This document shows, piece after piece, positions 24,378 through 35,900 of a DNA stretch of 64,000 bases (the stretch's first letter is position 1; every line of letters starts with the position of its first letter). This stretch comes from Coriaria nepalensis (taxonomy: Eukaryota > Streptophyta > Magnoliopsida > Cucurbitales > Coriariaceae). The DNA is taken from assembly GCA_027186245.1 (NCBI GenBank), contig CP114481.1, positions 2,154,501-2,218,500 on the forward strand, given 5' to 3'. Under the pieces are notes generated by a model that did no database searches, was not told the origin of the DNA, and worked only from the letters and a program-made list of their open reading frames with translations. A program made the position numbers and the translations under genes.

Positions 24378-25452
24378 TAGGGTGCAAAGTAATTTATACT
24401 TCAAATTAAATTTAAAGTATAATTTAATATTAAAAATTTGGTTAAATTAAATTACTTTTTTTAAAATTATTATTATATTTAAAAAATCTCCTTAAATTAT
24501 TATATTTAATAAAGATTCTCTTAACCTATCATAAAAATACAATTTTACTCTTCTTTTATGTCTTTTAAACTCGACCTCTAGGATTCAAGCAGTTGGACAC
24601 AAGTGACTCCAGAGATTTGGCCTGAGTTCAAGTCCCCTACACTATGATTATATTTGAAACTTACATAATGATGTTGTGGGTCCAACCGCTCCCGCCGAGG
24701 TTTGCAACCCATCGCCGAAAGCACGTGGAGGAGTTCTCTGAATTTCTAAAAAAAATCATTTAAACTCTTTTAATCTCATATTCATCATATTTTATATTTT
24801 TAACTCCAAAATTTTATTTTTATACTCTTTAACTATTTAATTATTTTAAATTATTTTTGCATCAATATACTCCTTCACCACTACCTCCACCAACCCCTCC
24901 GCAAGCCCCACCTTTGATTACCTTCGTCGGAAAAAAATTTTAAATTATAATTTTGACATCTTTTTATACTCTTAACTTTTATTTTTATATTTTCAATCTT
25001 ATTATAATTATTTTTATTTATAGTGGAGAAGGGCGGCAGATGAAGATAGATGTGGTTGTTTTAGGAGTAAATAAATAAATAATTAAAGGTGAGTGAAAAT
25101 ATAAAATAAAAATTTAAGGTATACAAATAAAAATAAAACTTTCACTCGGCGGCGGTAACAGGGTTAGTGAAAGTGGTGGTGAATGGGTGAATTGATAAAA
25201 AAAATATTTAACATAATCAAGTAGGTTAAAAAATGTAAAAATATAATTTTAGAGTTAAAAATATAAAAAAATGATGAGAATGACACCAAAAAAGAGTTTA
25301 AAAGACGTGTGAGAATGATACTATCTTACTTTTATGTAGTTTAAGGGGGTTTTTTTTTATGAAGTGTGGTAGTTTTAAAGAAAATTTTCAAGCATGGTGG
25401 TAGTTTGAGGGGGTTATGTCTAATTTTGGAAGTATAACTTACATTCTAGTTT
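24378..25452. mobile_element. Long-TIR (Mutator/foldback-like) non-autonomous element
   Basis: The two halves are extended diverged inverted repeats. The left arm runs from about 24380 (gtaatttatacttcaaatta) through ttttaactccaaaattttat near 24800 to cttcaccactacctccacca near 24890. The right arm read in reverse gives the matching gtaagttatacttccaaaat, ttttaactctaaaattatat and ttcaccaccactttcactaa. Each arm is about 350-500 bases if the SINE insertion is discounted. Flanks tagtttttg (left) and tagtttagg (right) may be a 9-base target-site duplication with two changes. There is no coding content. A SINE is nested in the left arm. Confidence 0.7.
24573..24755 (+). mobile_element. tRNA-derived SINE, 183 bases, with target-site duplication
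   Basis: An A-box-like caagcagttgga (about 24587-24598) and a B-box agttcaagtcc (24625-24635) sit at the spacing expected for an internal RNA polymerase III promoter. The element ends in a run of eight A. It is flanked by tcttttaaactc (24561-24572) and tcatttaaactc (24756-24767), 11 of 12 identical. The corresponding place in the opposite arm of the host element has a single uninterrupted copy of this word, which acts as an empty site. Confidence 0.75.
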
Positions 25453-25459
25453 AGGTTAG

Positions 25460-26800
25460 AATTTTATGGACACGTGACGGAAGATGATTGGATATGAATT
25501 TGAAATGAAGAAAATCGGACGGTGAAAGGCCACCGAACGTGTTGGTTGGCCGACCGATTAAATGTAAGTTTCGGCCGATTAAATATCAAATTCGGGCAAC
25601 ATAGTATTTTGGCCCCGTCGAATTCAACCAAGAAAGAATCTCACCTCAAGGAATATGAGTTTTCACAAAGATTAATGAGGTGACAAGAAACCGACCGTAA
25701 ATTGCTTATACAAGGATCACGGCCGTCCGGAAAAAAGACAAATCAAGTCCCTTAGTGTAGCAAGTTCAATCGAAATGGCCTTGGAAGAAGTGAAAATCGG
25801 CCAAGCATATGAGTGGTAAAAAAAAGTATCATATTTTTCCCAAATATTGGCCAAGCTTGAAGGAGTTGAAATTGAGACCCGCTTTTCCCTCAAAAGTGTA
25901 CTAAAATAACCATTTCAGCCCAATTTTCGGCTATGTGAAGAGGTTGGTCGAAAATTCAGCTTAGTGGATATTAAATATGCCGAATTTTAGGAAGTAGTTG
26001 GAGGATTTCAATTAAAATACATGAGAAAGTGGTTGGGATGAATCTAGAACAAATAATAAATAAGTTCGGTAGAAAAGATGAATCAAAACCATCCATCCAA
26101 AAAAGGTGGATGTGGCCTATAATGTGGGAAGTGGCTTTCTGAAAAAAGGGAGAGTGAGATTCAACTGTGAATTTATTACGAGAATGTCATTACAAATTTA
26201 TCTATAAATAATAGGCTTGGTGGAAGACAAAATCATCAACTATCGATCAATCAACTCTCTCGATCCGTCGGCTACTTAATATTTTCTTTCTGATTTCTCC
26301 GAAAATCAATGTATTTTTTTCCTTAGACACATATCTTTTCTTTTACTTTGGGAATTATGTCTTTCACTTTTTTTCCCTTAGATATGATCTTAAGGGTGTT
26401 ATTGAGCCAATGGATTCTCACTTAAGTGAAGGTCTTGATCTGTCGTTCAAGAACAAGATGTCATGTTCTTTCATTTAATTCTTCCAAGTTATTTAATTTA
26501 TTTTTGTTGTAGGAGTAAAATTAATGTAAATTTAATTGCTCTGCGTAGATTTAGATATGTTATTTCAATTCATTTACTTTAACCAATGCTCGTTATTCAT
26601 CTGTCTTTTAAGCTTTAATTCTATAGTAATTTATTTTTAATAATTTGGTAGTAACTAGTTAAATTTCATCGTCAGTAGGTACATCGAAAAAAAAGTATAT
26701 CCTAAATTAGCTTTAATCATTCACATGTTTCTATAAAAACTTAGATTAATATCCTTAGTATGTACTTCTTTTATTTCATCTTAGATTAAAATCTTATTTT
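25460..26800 (+). repeat. LTR-like repeat, copy A
   Basis: About 1.3 kb similar in order and orientation to 26920-28235. It includes a core-promoter-like ctataaataataggcttggt (about 26201-26220), a following caatcaactctctc segment, and the shared tail gttaaatttcatcgtcagta (about 26659). The arrangement resembles an LTR with U3, TATA and R/U5. The interior differs from copy B by indels of roughly 100 bases. No coding sequence is seen. Confidence 0.7.
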
Positions 26801-26919
26801 ATTTTATTTCATACCGGCTAAAAAAGAGAAATAAAATGTTGTGATAATTAATCTTCTTCATTATTTTGGACTTAATGAAAAAAGATTAAGGTGGCACTTG
26901 TTAACGCTATAATATTTCA

Positions 26920-28235
26920 AAGGCGTGGCGTAAGATGATTGGATATAAAATTTGAATTGACGAAAATAAGTTGATGAAGGGCGACCAAACGTGTCGGTTG
27001 ACTAACCGATCAAATTGACCAATTAAATTATTTGGCCAATTAAATATCAAATTCAGCTAACATGGTATTTTGGCCTTGTCAAATTTAGCCAAAAAGAAAT
27101 CTCGCCTCAAAGAATATGAATTTTCACAAGGATTGATGAGATGGTAAGAAACTGACCATAAATTATTTTATACAAGGATCACTCAAGATTCGATCTCAGT
27201 CGTTTGGAGAAAAGATAGATCAAGTCCTATAGTGTAGCAAGTTTGGTCGAAATAGCCTTAGAAGAATATAAAATCAGCCAGGGAAAATATCTAAATCGTC
27301 CGAGCATGTGGATGGTCAAAAAAGGTATACGATTTTTCTCAAAAAGTGGCAAGTATGACCATTTCAGCCCTTTTTTTGGCCAAGGAAAAAGGTTGGCCAA
27401 TTTTTGGGCATAAAAAAACTAAGTTTTAGCTTAAAAGTGGAATTAATTCAGCCAAACTTGAAGAAATTGGAATCGAAACCCGTTTTTCCCTAAAAAGTTT
27501 ACCAAAATGACTATTTCAGTCCAATTTTTGGCCATGTGAAGAGGTTAATTCCGTAGAAAAACTTAGCAAAACTATCCCTCCAAAAAAAGTGGACGTAGCC
27601 TACAATGTGAGAAATGGTTTTCTGAAAAAGGGGGAGGGTAATTCGCTTTCGAATTAATTGTGGGAATGCCACTATGAATTTACCTATAAATAATAGGTTT
27701 CGTGGAAGGAAAAATAATCAACAATCGATTAATCAACTCTCTCAGTTCATATAATACTTATCATTTTCTTCTCGATTTTTTCAAAAATTAATGTCTTTCT
27801 TTCCTTAGACACATCTTTCTTTTCATAGAGAAATTAGGTCTTTCATTCTTTTTTCTTTAAATCCAGCCTTAGGAGTGTTATTGAGCAACTAGGTTCATGG
27901 ACAAGATGTCATGTTCTTTCGTTTAATGCATCCACGTTGTTTAATTTATTCTCTTCGTAAGAGTAGAATTAATATAAATTTAATTCTCTTGAATTAGATA
28001 TGTCATTTTAATTCATTTACTTAACCAATGCTCTTTACTCGTCTGTTTTTTAAACTTCAATTCATTAATTGTTCATTTTCATTAGTTTGGTAGTAGCTAG
28101 TTAAATTTCATCGTCATTAGATACGTCGAAAAAAAAGTATAACCTAAATTAACTTTAATAATTCGCTTGTTTTCATAGAAGTTAGATTAATATCCTTAGC
28201 ATGTATTCTTTTACTTTATTTTATTATACAGTACC
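26920..28235 (+). repeat. LTR-like repeat, copy B
   Basis: This is the second copy of the repeat at 25460-26800. Shared blocks include aagatgattggatat at the start, cctataaataataggtttcg (about 27684), aatcaactctctc, and gttaaatttcatcgtcatta near 28101. The two copies are separated by only about 120 bases. That gap has no primer-binding site or coding sequence, so they are solo LTRs in tandem or an element that lost its interior. Confidence 0.7.
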
Positions 28236-28289
28236 CACTGTAACTATTTGACATGCCTATATTCATCATTACATTTTTTACAGGGTAAA

Positions 28290-29085
28290 CTTCGTGAAAG
28301 TGTATTTAACTTTTAAAAAAATTTTAAGTTGCGCGCCAACGGATTATCCTAACATCAACAACCCTAAAATGTTTAAGATATATAAATAATACCCGAAATC
28401 AAATTTTATGTTTAACTATTTCAAACATGGCTAAATTATAACATGTACCTAAACTTTATTGTTTGTTGATTTCCATCCTTGACACGTTAAATTCCATCCT
28501 TAATACTCTCAAAATATTTCATTTTGGTCATTGGATCATTTTATAGATGTAGAATTGAAGAATAACATCTAAAATCTAAGTAATCCTAAAATTAAAACAT
28601 CTCATATTATCTATGCTACCGCCATAGCCACCGACCACCACCGCCACCTTAAGCCACCACTACCGGCATGGGGTCAACAACAACGTTGGTCAGTGGCAGC
28701 AACAGTGGTCGCAATTAGGGGTCAACGGTGGTGTTCAGCGACAATAGTAATAGTGGTCGGTGGTGTGGTTGGCAACAACGGTATAGGTACTTGATGGCGG
28801 CAATAAAGTGATTAATGGAGGTAGTAGTAAATGGATGTAGAGTAAATATTTTGATTTGAAATAATAAAATGAATTGAAAATATAAAATTAAAATTGAGGT
28901 TGAAAATAGAAACAAGTATTTAATTTTGCGTCAATTTTTGAAGTAGTTAAAGAGAGAATTTGATTTTGGGTATTATTTGTACATTTTAAGAGTTTCTGGT
29001 GTAAATTCTATTGTCAAATATTTTTTATATTAAATTATACTTCAAGTTTGATTTTGGGTGTAAATTATATTTAGCCCGTTTTTTA
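28290..29085. mobile_element. Inverted-repeat element with GC-rich core
   Basis: The left segment aataatacccgaaatcaaat (near 28385) and the right segment, which reads aataatacccaaaatcaaat on the minus strand (near 28965), belong to inverted arms matching over at least 60 bases. The interior near 28615-28800 is rich in ccaccacc and ggtggtg words that are also mutually inverted. There is no coding sequence. It may belong to the same broad class as the element at 24378-25452. Confidence 0.55.
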
Positions 29086-29262
29086 TATAACATGTGGACG
29101 TTAAGTTGAAGAGACAGTTGTGGGCTTAAGTTGAATAACTTTTCCCCTTAGCTGTCATCTATTTGAGAAATCAGTTTAGGAAGAAACTTTAGTATAATCT
29201 AATAAAACTACTACATGTAACTGGTTGATCAAATCTAAATGCGATTCGATTTGGGTTTGATG

Positions 29263-29436
29263 AGAAATTCTTGTATGTGTATAATGTATGGTCAAGTGGC
29301 ACACAAAATATGATCTTAATCACAAACGTCACATTCATATCATGGATAATGTGATGTATAAAAGTGATGTTTGTGGTTAGATTATATGTGATGTGCTACA
29401 TACGTGGTTATACATTATGTACATACAAGAATTTCT
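29263..29436. mobile_element. Foldback MITE
   Basis: The sequence is almost entirely two inverted arms. The left arm begins agaaattcttgtatgtgtat and the right arm on the minus strand begins agaaattcttgtatgtacat. Similarity continues through cacaaac and atcac blocks to the centre near 29348. The word ttgggttt occurs at 29251-29258 and 29436-29443 and could be a duplicated target, although a few bases intervene on the left. Confidence 0.7.
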
Positions 29437-29439
29437 TGG

Positions 29440-30855
29440 GTTTTATAGATCTAGATGCGAATTTGAAATTCAAACCTAAATTCAATTCTCGATTTTATCG
29501 ACCCATATCTAACTGGGGTTCAAACCGCATCTTCTATATTGTGATAAAAAAAAAGCAAAATCCAATCCATCCAATCTACGTGCATCCCTAATTGTAATTA
29601 GCTAGCCATACCGGATGAAGTTGTCAATATAATCAACAACTTTTATTAATAATACTTTGGCTTCTTTTCATTTTAATATTTATGAGACACAAGCTAGTGA
29701 CAAAAATATTAAGATTGATCATGCAACCATTTTTTTCATATCCAAAGACCGTGATTTGATTAGGTTAATAGACTAATTAATTTCTCCCCTTTAATTAATT
29801 TTCCTTCTAAAATTATTCCCAAATGATGTAGATATGAAGTTGATGGACATTATTTTATGTAGTGTTCCGATCGAATGACTTTATGAAATTATATCGATAC
29901 TTCCACTTGATATAGGTAATATAAGAAAATCTTATGATAAACCTAGTCCACAATAAAAATTGCAGAACATCCTAATAGAAATAAGCTGCATATATATATA
30001 TATATTTTTTTTTTTTCATATTATGGCTGATTTTTGTTGGCCCGATTCCTGATTTTTAGGTAAACTAAATCCACCAAAATATCTCTCATTATTCTCATTA
30101 TACTTTTAGCTTTCTTGACATGTAAACAAGGACATGTTTCTCATACATTTAGTTTGATGTTTGACACCGACATCAACTTTCGTACCTCTCTCTAGAATAA
30201 TTTTTCTCTCAATCATGTCAAGTTTGATTAATATTCAGTAAGTTTACCCTCAAACTTTTGAGACAAATGATAATTCAACAAAAAAATATATTGATCGATA
30301 TCGAAATGATAGTAATAGTAATAGTAATAGTAATGAAGCCAGTCTGTGTTAAAAGCTAGAGAGCAATGGTGAAGTTTTTCCCCTAACTTAGCTGCAAATC
30401 ATTTCAATTACACTATTTTTTTCTTAACGTACATTTAGTTTGATCGATTTGATCAAAATCTAGATCTGAATATGTGGTGGACATATTTTCTGGTCTTGGG
30501 AATCCTGATATCTAACCCAATACCAAATTTAGATATAGATAAGGTATATCGATCATGATATTTAGGAGAGGATCATAATTGAGTAAATCAAGAACCAATT
30601 TTAATTTTAAAAAAATAAAATAAAACAAAACATTGGACCTACCCGTATTTTCTTTTTCCTTATTCTTTCTTTTCTTATCATTTCTTCTTATGTCGCACTT
30701 CTTTCCCCTTCTCTTTTTCTTATCTTTTGCATCACTTCTACTACTCCTTCTTTTGCGCACTTCTTTCTTTTATTTTCTTACTAACCTTAAGATTTGTATT
30801 CCAGCCTCCTATACATAAGGCACTTCTATCAGCTAACAAACATAAGGAGTGGATC
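29440..30855. other. Spacer with simple repeats
   Basis: No gene is seen. It contains an AT run near 29990, a (agtaat)n run near 30310-30333 and a pyrimidine-rich stretch at 30650-30780. Confidence 0.5.
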
Positions 30856-30859
30856 CAAT

Positions 30860-31250
30860 CTACATGCGAGTTCTGATTAAAGAATTAGAGGGACCTGAGC
30901 CCTGGTCTATTATTTCCTGTGCCAACTTATCACATGCTCTTAAAACCCAGAAGTGACCCTTTTCTTTCTCTTCCTTTGTAGCAGAAAAAAAGGATCGGGA
31001 ATCTCGATATTGCCCTGACAGCAAGTCGAGACTGATAGTCTTAATCCTTGTACCGGTACCGGGACGTTGGAATTGGGCTAGCACATATCGAAGAGTTAGA
31101 GACATAATCACTATTACTGTAGAAAAAAGCCGTTGATGGATCAATTTCTGTAGGTGGGTCGATTACTCGGAAGTCAACCAATCTTGTTCATCTGCGGATG
31201 CCAATAAGCTGCCGGGATCAATCATCTATCACCATGTACCAATCTCGATG
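30860..31250 (-). other. Unassigned gene-like segment of higher GC
   Basis: This island has ordinary GC in an AT-rich surrounding and an open minus-strand frame of 94 codons (31144 to 30860). It reads with the block FQRPGTGTRIKTISLDLLSG in one frame and DPPTEIDPSTAFFYSNSD in another. I do not recognise it. It could be an inserted organelle fragment, an exon relic or a transposon piece. Confidence 0.3.
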
Positions 31251-31254
31251 AGAA

Positions 31255-32840
31255 ATATACCCACCTCTATTGAGGATGAACCCATATTTGAATCTAAATA
31301 TTAGGGATGTAAATTTAATAAATAAAATTATAAAATATATATAATTTGAGGGATGAAATAAAATAAAATAAAATAAAATAAAATATTAGGATTTAAAAGA
31401 AAAAATAATACAAATATATCATTTTATTTTATGATGATTGGGCATGCTATATCATCAATAAATCCGATGAAAATTTTAAAAATTGAGGCTTTATTCATTT
31501 TATTTTATATTATTTTTTTAATCCGGAATATGTATTATTATTTCTTATACTATAGGTCATTCACAATTTTATACTATTGGAGAGACTAAATCCTAATTTA
31601 CCCAAAAAAAAAAAAAAAAGTAATAATAAATTGCACAAAATGCTCCGAGTGAGGTTGAGGTAGGTGGAGTCTTACTTCACAAATCATAATTATGACTCTG
31701 AAAAAATAGATGAGCCAAAAAACTATATTCCACGATCTGTCAAGATTCAAGAAAGATTTCTGCAGTAACAGAAAGGCAACTGTTACTTTGTAAAATAAAA
31801 AAAATAAAAATTTGAAAGTCCCTTTCATTGTTACTAGCATTAAAGGCCTCCTGTAAAAAATAACAGTTGGGCCTGTTTATTTTCATCTTTACTAGCATTG
31901 TAGATACTGAATTCTTTTACCCTTCTTGTTGTGGCATCAATGAAGTAGGGAGAGAATTTTTTACTGCATCCCAAAAACGGAAGGGAGAGAGGGACGTGAG
32001 GAAAAAGAGCACTCATTGCTTTTTGAATAATTATGGGTTTTTGTCGTGGTCATCTCATCTCCATAATTACTGAATAGTTTTACGGCTTTGAGCTGCAGTT
32101 AATGTTTGCTGTTGTGAGATCCTCTGTTAGGTTAGAATTGTAAGTTTTTAGTTTCTTATTCATTATATAGTTTTTGTTAGTTAATAAATTTGTTTGTTAA
32201 ACTTGACATTTCATGAAATTATTGTTTATGTAAATGAAGTTTTTAAGCAACTAATATCAATTCATTTAATTATTTTTTGCACTTATTTTATATATCATTA
32301 TTATGTTATATTTTAATTAGTTTTACCTTCTTTTTATTTTTATTTTTTTTTCAATTAAAAATAATCTTAATTATTTTATATAAAAAATTACGATAATATT
32401 TAAAATTTTGAAATAATTATAATGAACACTTCAAATTTTTATAATTTCAACTAAGTTTTGCTTTTTATTCTTCAATTGTCATATTTACCACCTTAAATCT
32501 CAATAACCATTTCAATAACTATTTTAAGAATATAATTCTAGTATTAATAAAACATTAAAAACAATTTTTACACATAGAATTTATAAATTTTGACTATAAG
32601 AATAAAAATAAAATATTTTTAAAATAATTAAAATCCAAAAAAAAAATAATAATAATTTAAACTCTAATAATTTCGTTTGAGACAGACAGAAACCACTAGA
32701 GAATATTCCCATCATTAGTGGTCTCATTTTGACTGTTAATAAACTAGCCACAAGACAGGAAACCTCAACAAGTGGGTTGTCGTCAAGCGCACCCATAAGC
32801 GCATAAAGTATTACAAGTTGGCAGTCTTCACAGTATCTGC
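31255..32840. other. Spacer downstream of the HD-ZIP III gene
   Basis: AT-rich with no gene. It contains a (aaaat)n run at about 31357-31385 and an A-tract at 31600-31619. The last few hundred bases before 32918 probably hold the 3' flank of the neighbouring minus-strand gene. Confidence 0.5.
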
Positions 32841-32917
32841 CTATGGTAGTTTTAGTTACTACATTTAAAGATAGTAAGCTAAACTTGGTTCTTACAGCAT
32901 TTGTTAAATTATTACCA

Positions 32918-35900
32918 TCACAGAAAAGACCAGTTTATGAACATGAGAGCCAAGCAGTGATTAGAATCGTTGTCGTCAAGCACTTTCCATGCAATGGCCC
33001 GGTCATAAGACACCGCCTTGCCCATACTCGACGCACAAATGCCAGCTGGCAGATGTGCAAATTCCTGGAAAGAAAATTGATGAGTAGAACAGATTGCAAA
33101 CAGGAACTGAACATGGTTCTATCTAAAGGTGCAATCCAATTTTACAAAGGGAAATTATATTACCTGTTGCATTATCTTGGAAAACTCTGAGCAGAGAACC
33201 ATCCTGCCAGCTTCATTAAGAACCATGTCGAGCATTATATCTTGTAGAGCCACCAAACTAGTTTCAAGCATGTTAAGCCCGGCCTGGTTGGCAAATGTGA
33301 ATGTAGGAGATGCCTGAAGAATAGTATACATCCTTATCATATACAAATCGAGCAACAGATTAAATTATTACAGAACAATAATCAAACTTTCGCAGAAATG
33401 TAACAAAATATGTCAAGGAAAGATATGATTATGGAAGAGGTTGATTATTACATTAGTTCTGATAGAGCAGCACAAGATTGCCTCCGAATGATGCCAAAGC
33501 TGCTTCAAGATAGAAACACCTGATAAGGATTCAAGTGGAAAAAGCTCTTCCCCTCCATGGACCCTGAAAACAAAACATCTTTTGAGAAAGGATTTTAAAC
33601 TGTATTAAATTGACGTGTTCTGTGAAACACTGGAAAAACTCAACCAAAAAAATGCATTAAAATGAGAGGTTGGAGGAAGGTGGGACCTGTAGCTTCGGCA
33701 AATCCATCGAGCCAAGGTAAGAGCTTCAGGTGAGCCAGGAAGTGATTTCGGGACTAAATGGGAGCTGAGCTGTGAGGGGGCAATGGCCATGGAGACTCTC
33801 TGAACAGACCCCACAACACTACGTACATATTGCCGGGCCATTGCAGCCACACTCTCTTGCATGTGGTTCTCAAAAGTGAATTGGAAGGCAATAGTCAAGA
33901 CTGACCTAAGGTTGTAATAGTTCAATTCGGATTCAGAGGATGGACGGGTAACACCAGGTCTCACTTCAAGTGTAGAGGCCAAATCTAATGTCCGAGTAGT
34001 TGCCTGTCCTTCCTGAATTACATTAAAGAAAAAGATTAAATAAATTATAAGCTATAGCTACTATAAGAAAGCAAAAAAAAAAAAAAGCAGACAGACCCAT
34101 TCATTCTTGCTATTTCCAAATGATCAATCAGTAAAGGTCTATAGCCCCCTAATGAATACTTATAAACAAATAAACAGACTCTTGAGCAGATTATGATCTA
34201 TTATGCTCCTTGAGCAACTTATAAATCATCAAACAAAACAGATATATTCTATCTGAAAATATTGATACTAATAGAGAGAAAAGTGAAACCTTTTTGGTAT
34301 CCAATGGTGTGACGCGAAACCCAGAAGGCAACAAGGGAGCATCATCAGCAAACGATTCATCAATAGGTGCAAACACAAGCTGAGCACAAGCACCAACTGA
34401 ATTTTCATCCACCCCACTACATAGCTGGGACCGAAGAAGGAAAAAACCATAAAATAATCATCAATAGCAAATGAATACAACAAATTATTCAAAAATAACC
34501 AATTCTATCATGAAGAAGAAAATGACCTGCAGTAAGTACATATCTTGTCCAGCCAAAGCTATATCTTCAGTGGAAAACGCATGGCCCTCCAGCCGAACCA
34601 TCTCCAAGGACTATACAGAAAAATAATGTGAGTCCAGTAAACAGAAACACAATGAAATCAAAATTTAAGAGTACAGGTAGAAAGTACTCACTTCCTCATG
34701 CTCAACAGTGTGAGCCAGCGGCAAAATAACTGGGCTGCTAGGAAATCCAAGGGGCCTTGCACATGGAACTGCAAACGGGCTAGCTCTAAGACATGCAGCA
34801 GAGTAGGCATCAACGCCATAATCAGCCCATTCAGAACGATGCTCTCTTAGGAACCGAACAAGCAAGGCAGGGGGAACGTTCTGTAGAAGCATTGATGACT
34901 TAGCACAAAGTACACCACCACCAAAGCTCGAGTACATAGCTGTGTTATAGTGGCAGGTCCCAAGAAATGTGCTAGGAGATGAGTTTATCACTATTGTCAC
35001 ATCATCCACTCCATCATTACTCATAAGTGACCAGCCATCATCCGCAAATCCATTCACAGCATCATTGAATCCTCTAAGGTTTATAGAAACCCCGATCAGC
35101 CATCAAAAAATAATGAGTATTTTAGACCCAAACTATAGTTTTAAACTTTTAACCAAATGGACCCCTCAGTGATTCCAATTCACGGGAAGGAGTTCTGTAA
35201 ATCTAACCTGCAGAGTCTCTGACTAAATGTCCTTAAAACAGCTGGCTGGCGACCCCCACCGTACTGAATCTCTCCAATCGACTCTTGTGCGATTTGTCTT
35301 ACATGGCGCAAGGCCTGAACAAAAAATTGTAAGGTTATTACTTAAATGAACTTGAAACATAGGGGAAAAGAAATTCTTGATTAGCAATTTTACAGCAATG
35401 GTCATTTTCTGAGCAAGAATCTTGGATGATTCATAAATTGGCCTGAGAACTTCAGGAACGCTTTGAGCCTAGCAGAAAAAAATAACCAATATTGAGATCA
35501 AAATGACAAAACAAATTTTCTATCAGTATTAATTGATGTGTTATTAAGGTAATCTTGTGCTTACATCTAAGTCGACATGATCAACAATATTGATAATTGA
35601 TCCACCACCATCACAAGCTCGGATTAAATAACCACTTGGAAGCATTTCTGCCCTCACAAAACCTGAAGGTGGAGGCCCTGTGGGGCCACCAGTTGAAGAA
35701 CCCAATGATCTCTCGCATATCTGTATACACGTAAATTTGAGACACAGACTTACATAATAAGCACATATATACAAAATGATATATTAACAATTTATAAAAA
35801 GGGGTTTCAAGATAGAGGGGAAAAATAAAATCAATACCACTAAGCTGCCATCTTCCAAACTTGTAGTATATCTCAGAATCCAGAAGTCTCGTGCAGCTGC

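Noticed and set aside
30512..30760. Lys/Arg-rich minus-strand frame
   Set aside because: Translation of a pyrimidine-rich simple-sequence stretch with no conserved features.
32843..33190. Plus-strand frame of 115 codons
   Set aside because: Antisense to the last two exons of the HD-ZIP III gene, which have correct splice borders and family sequence.
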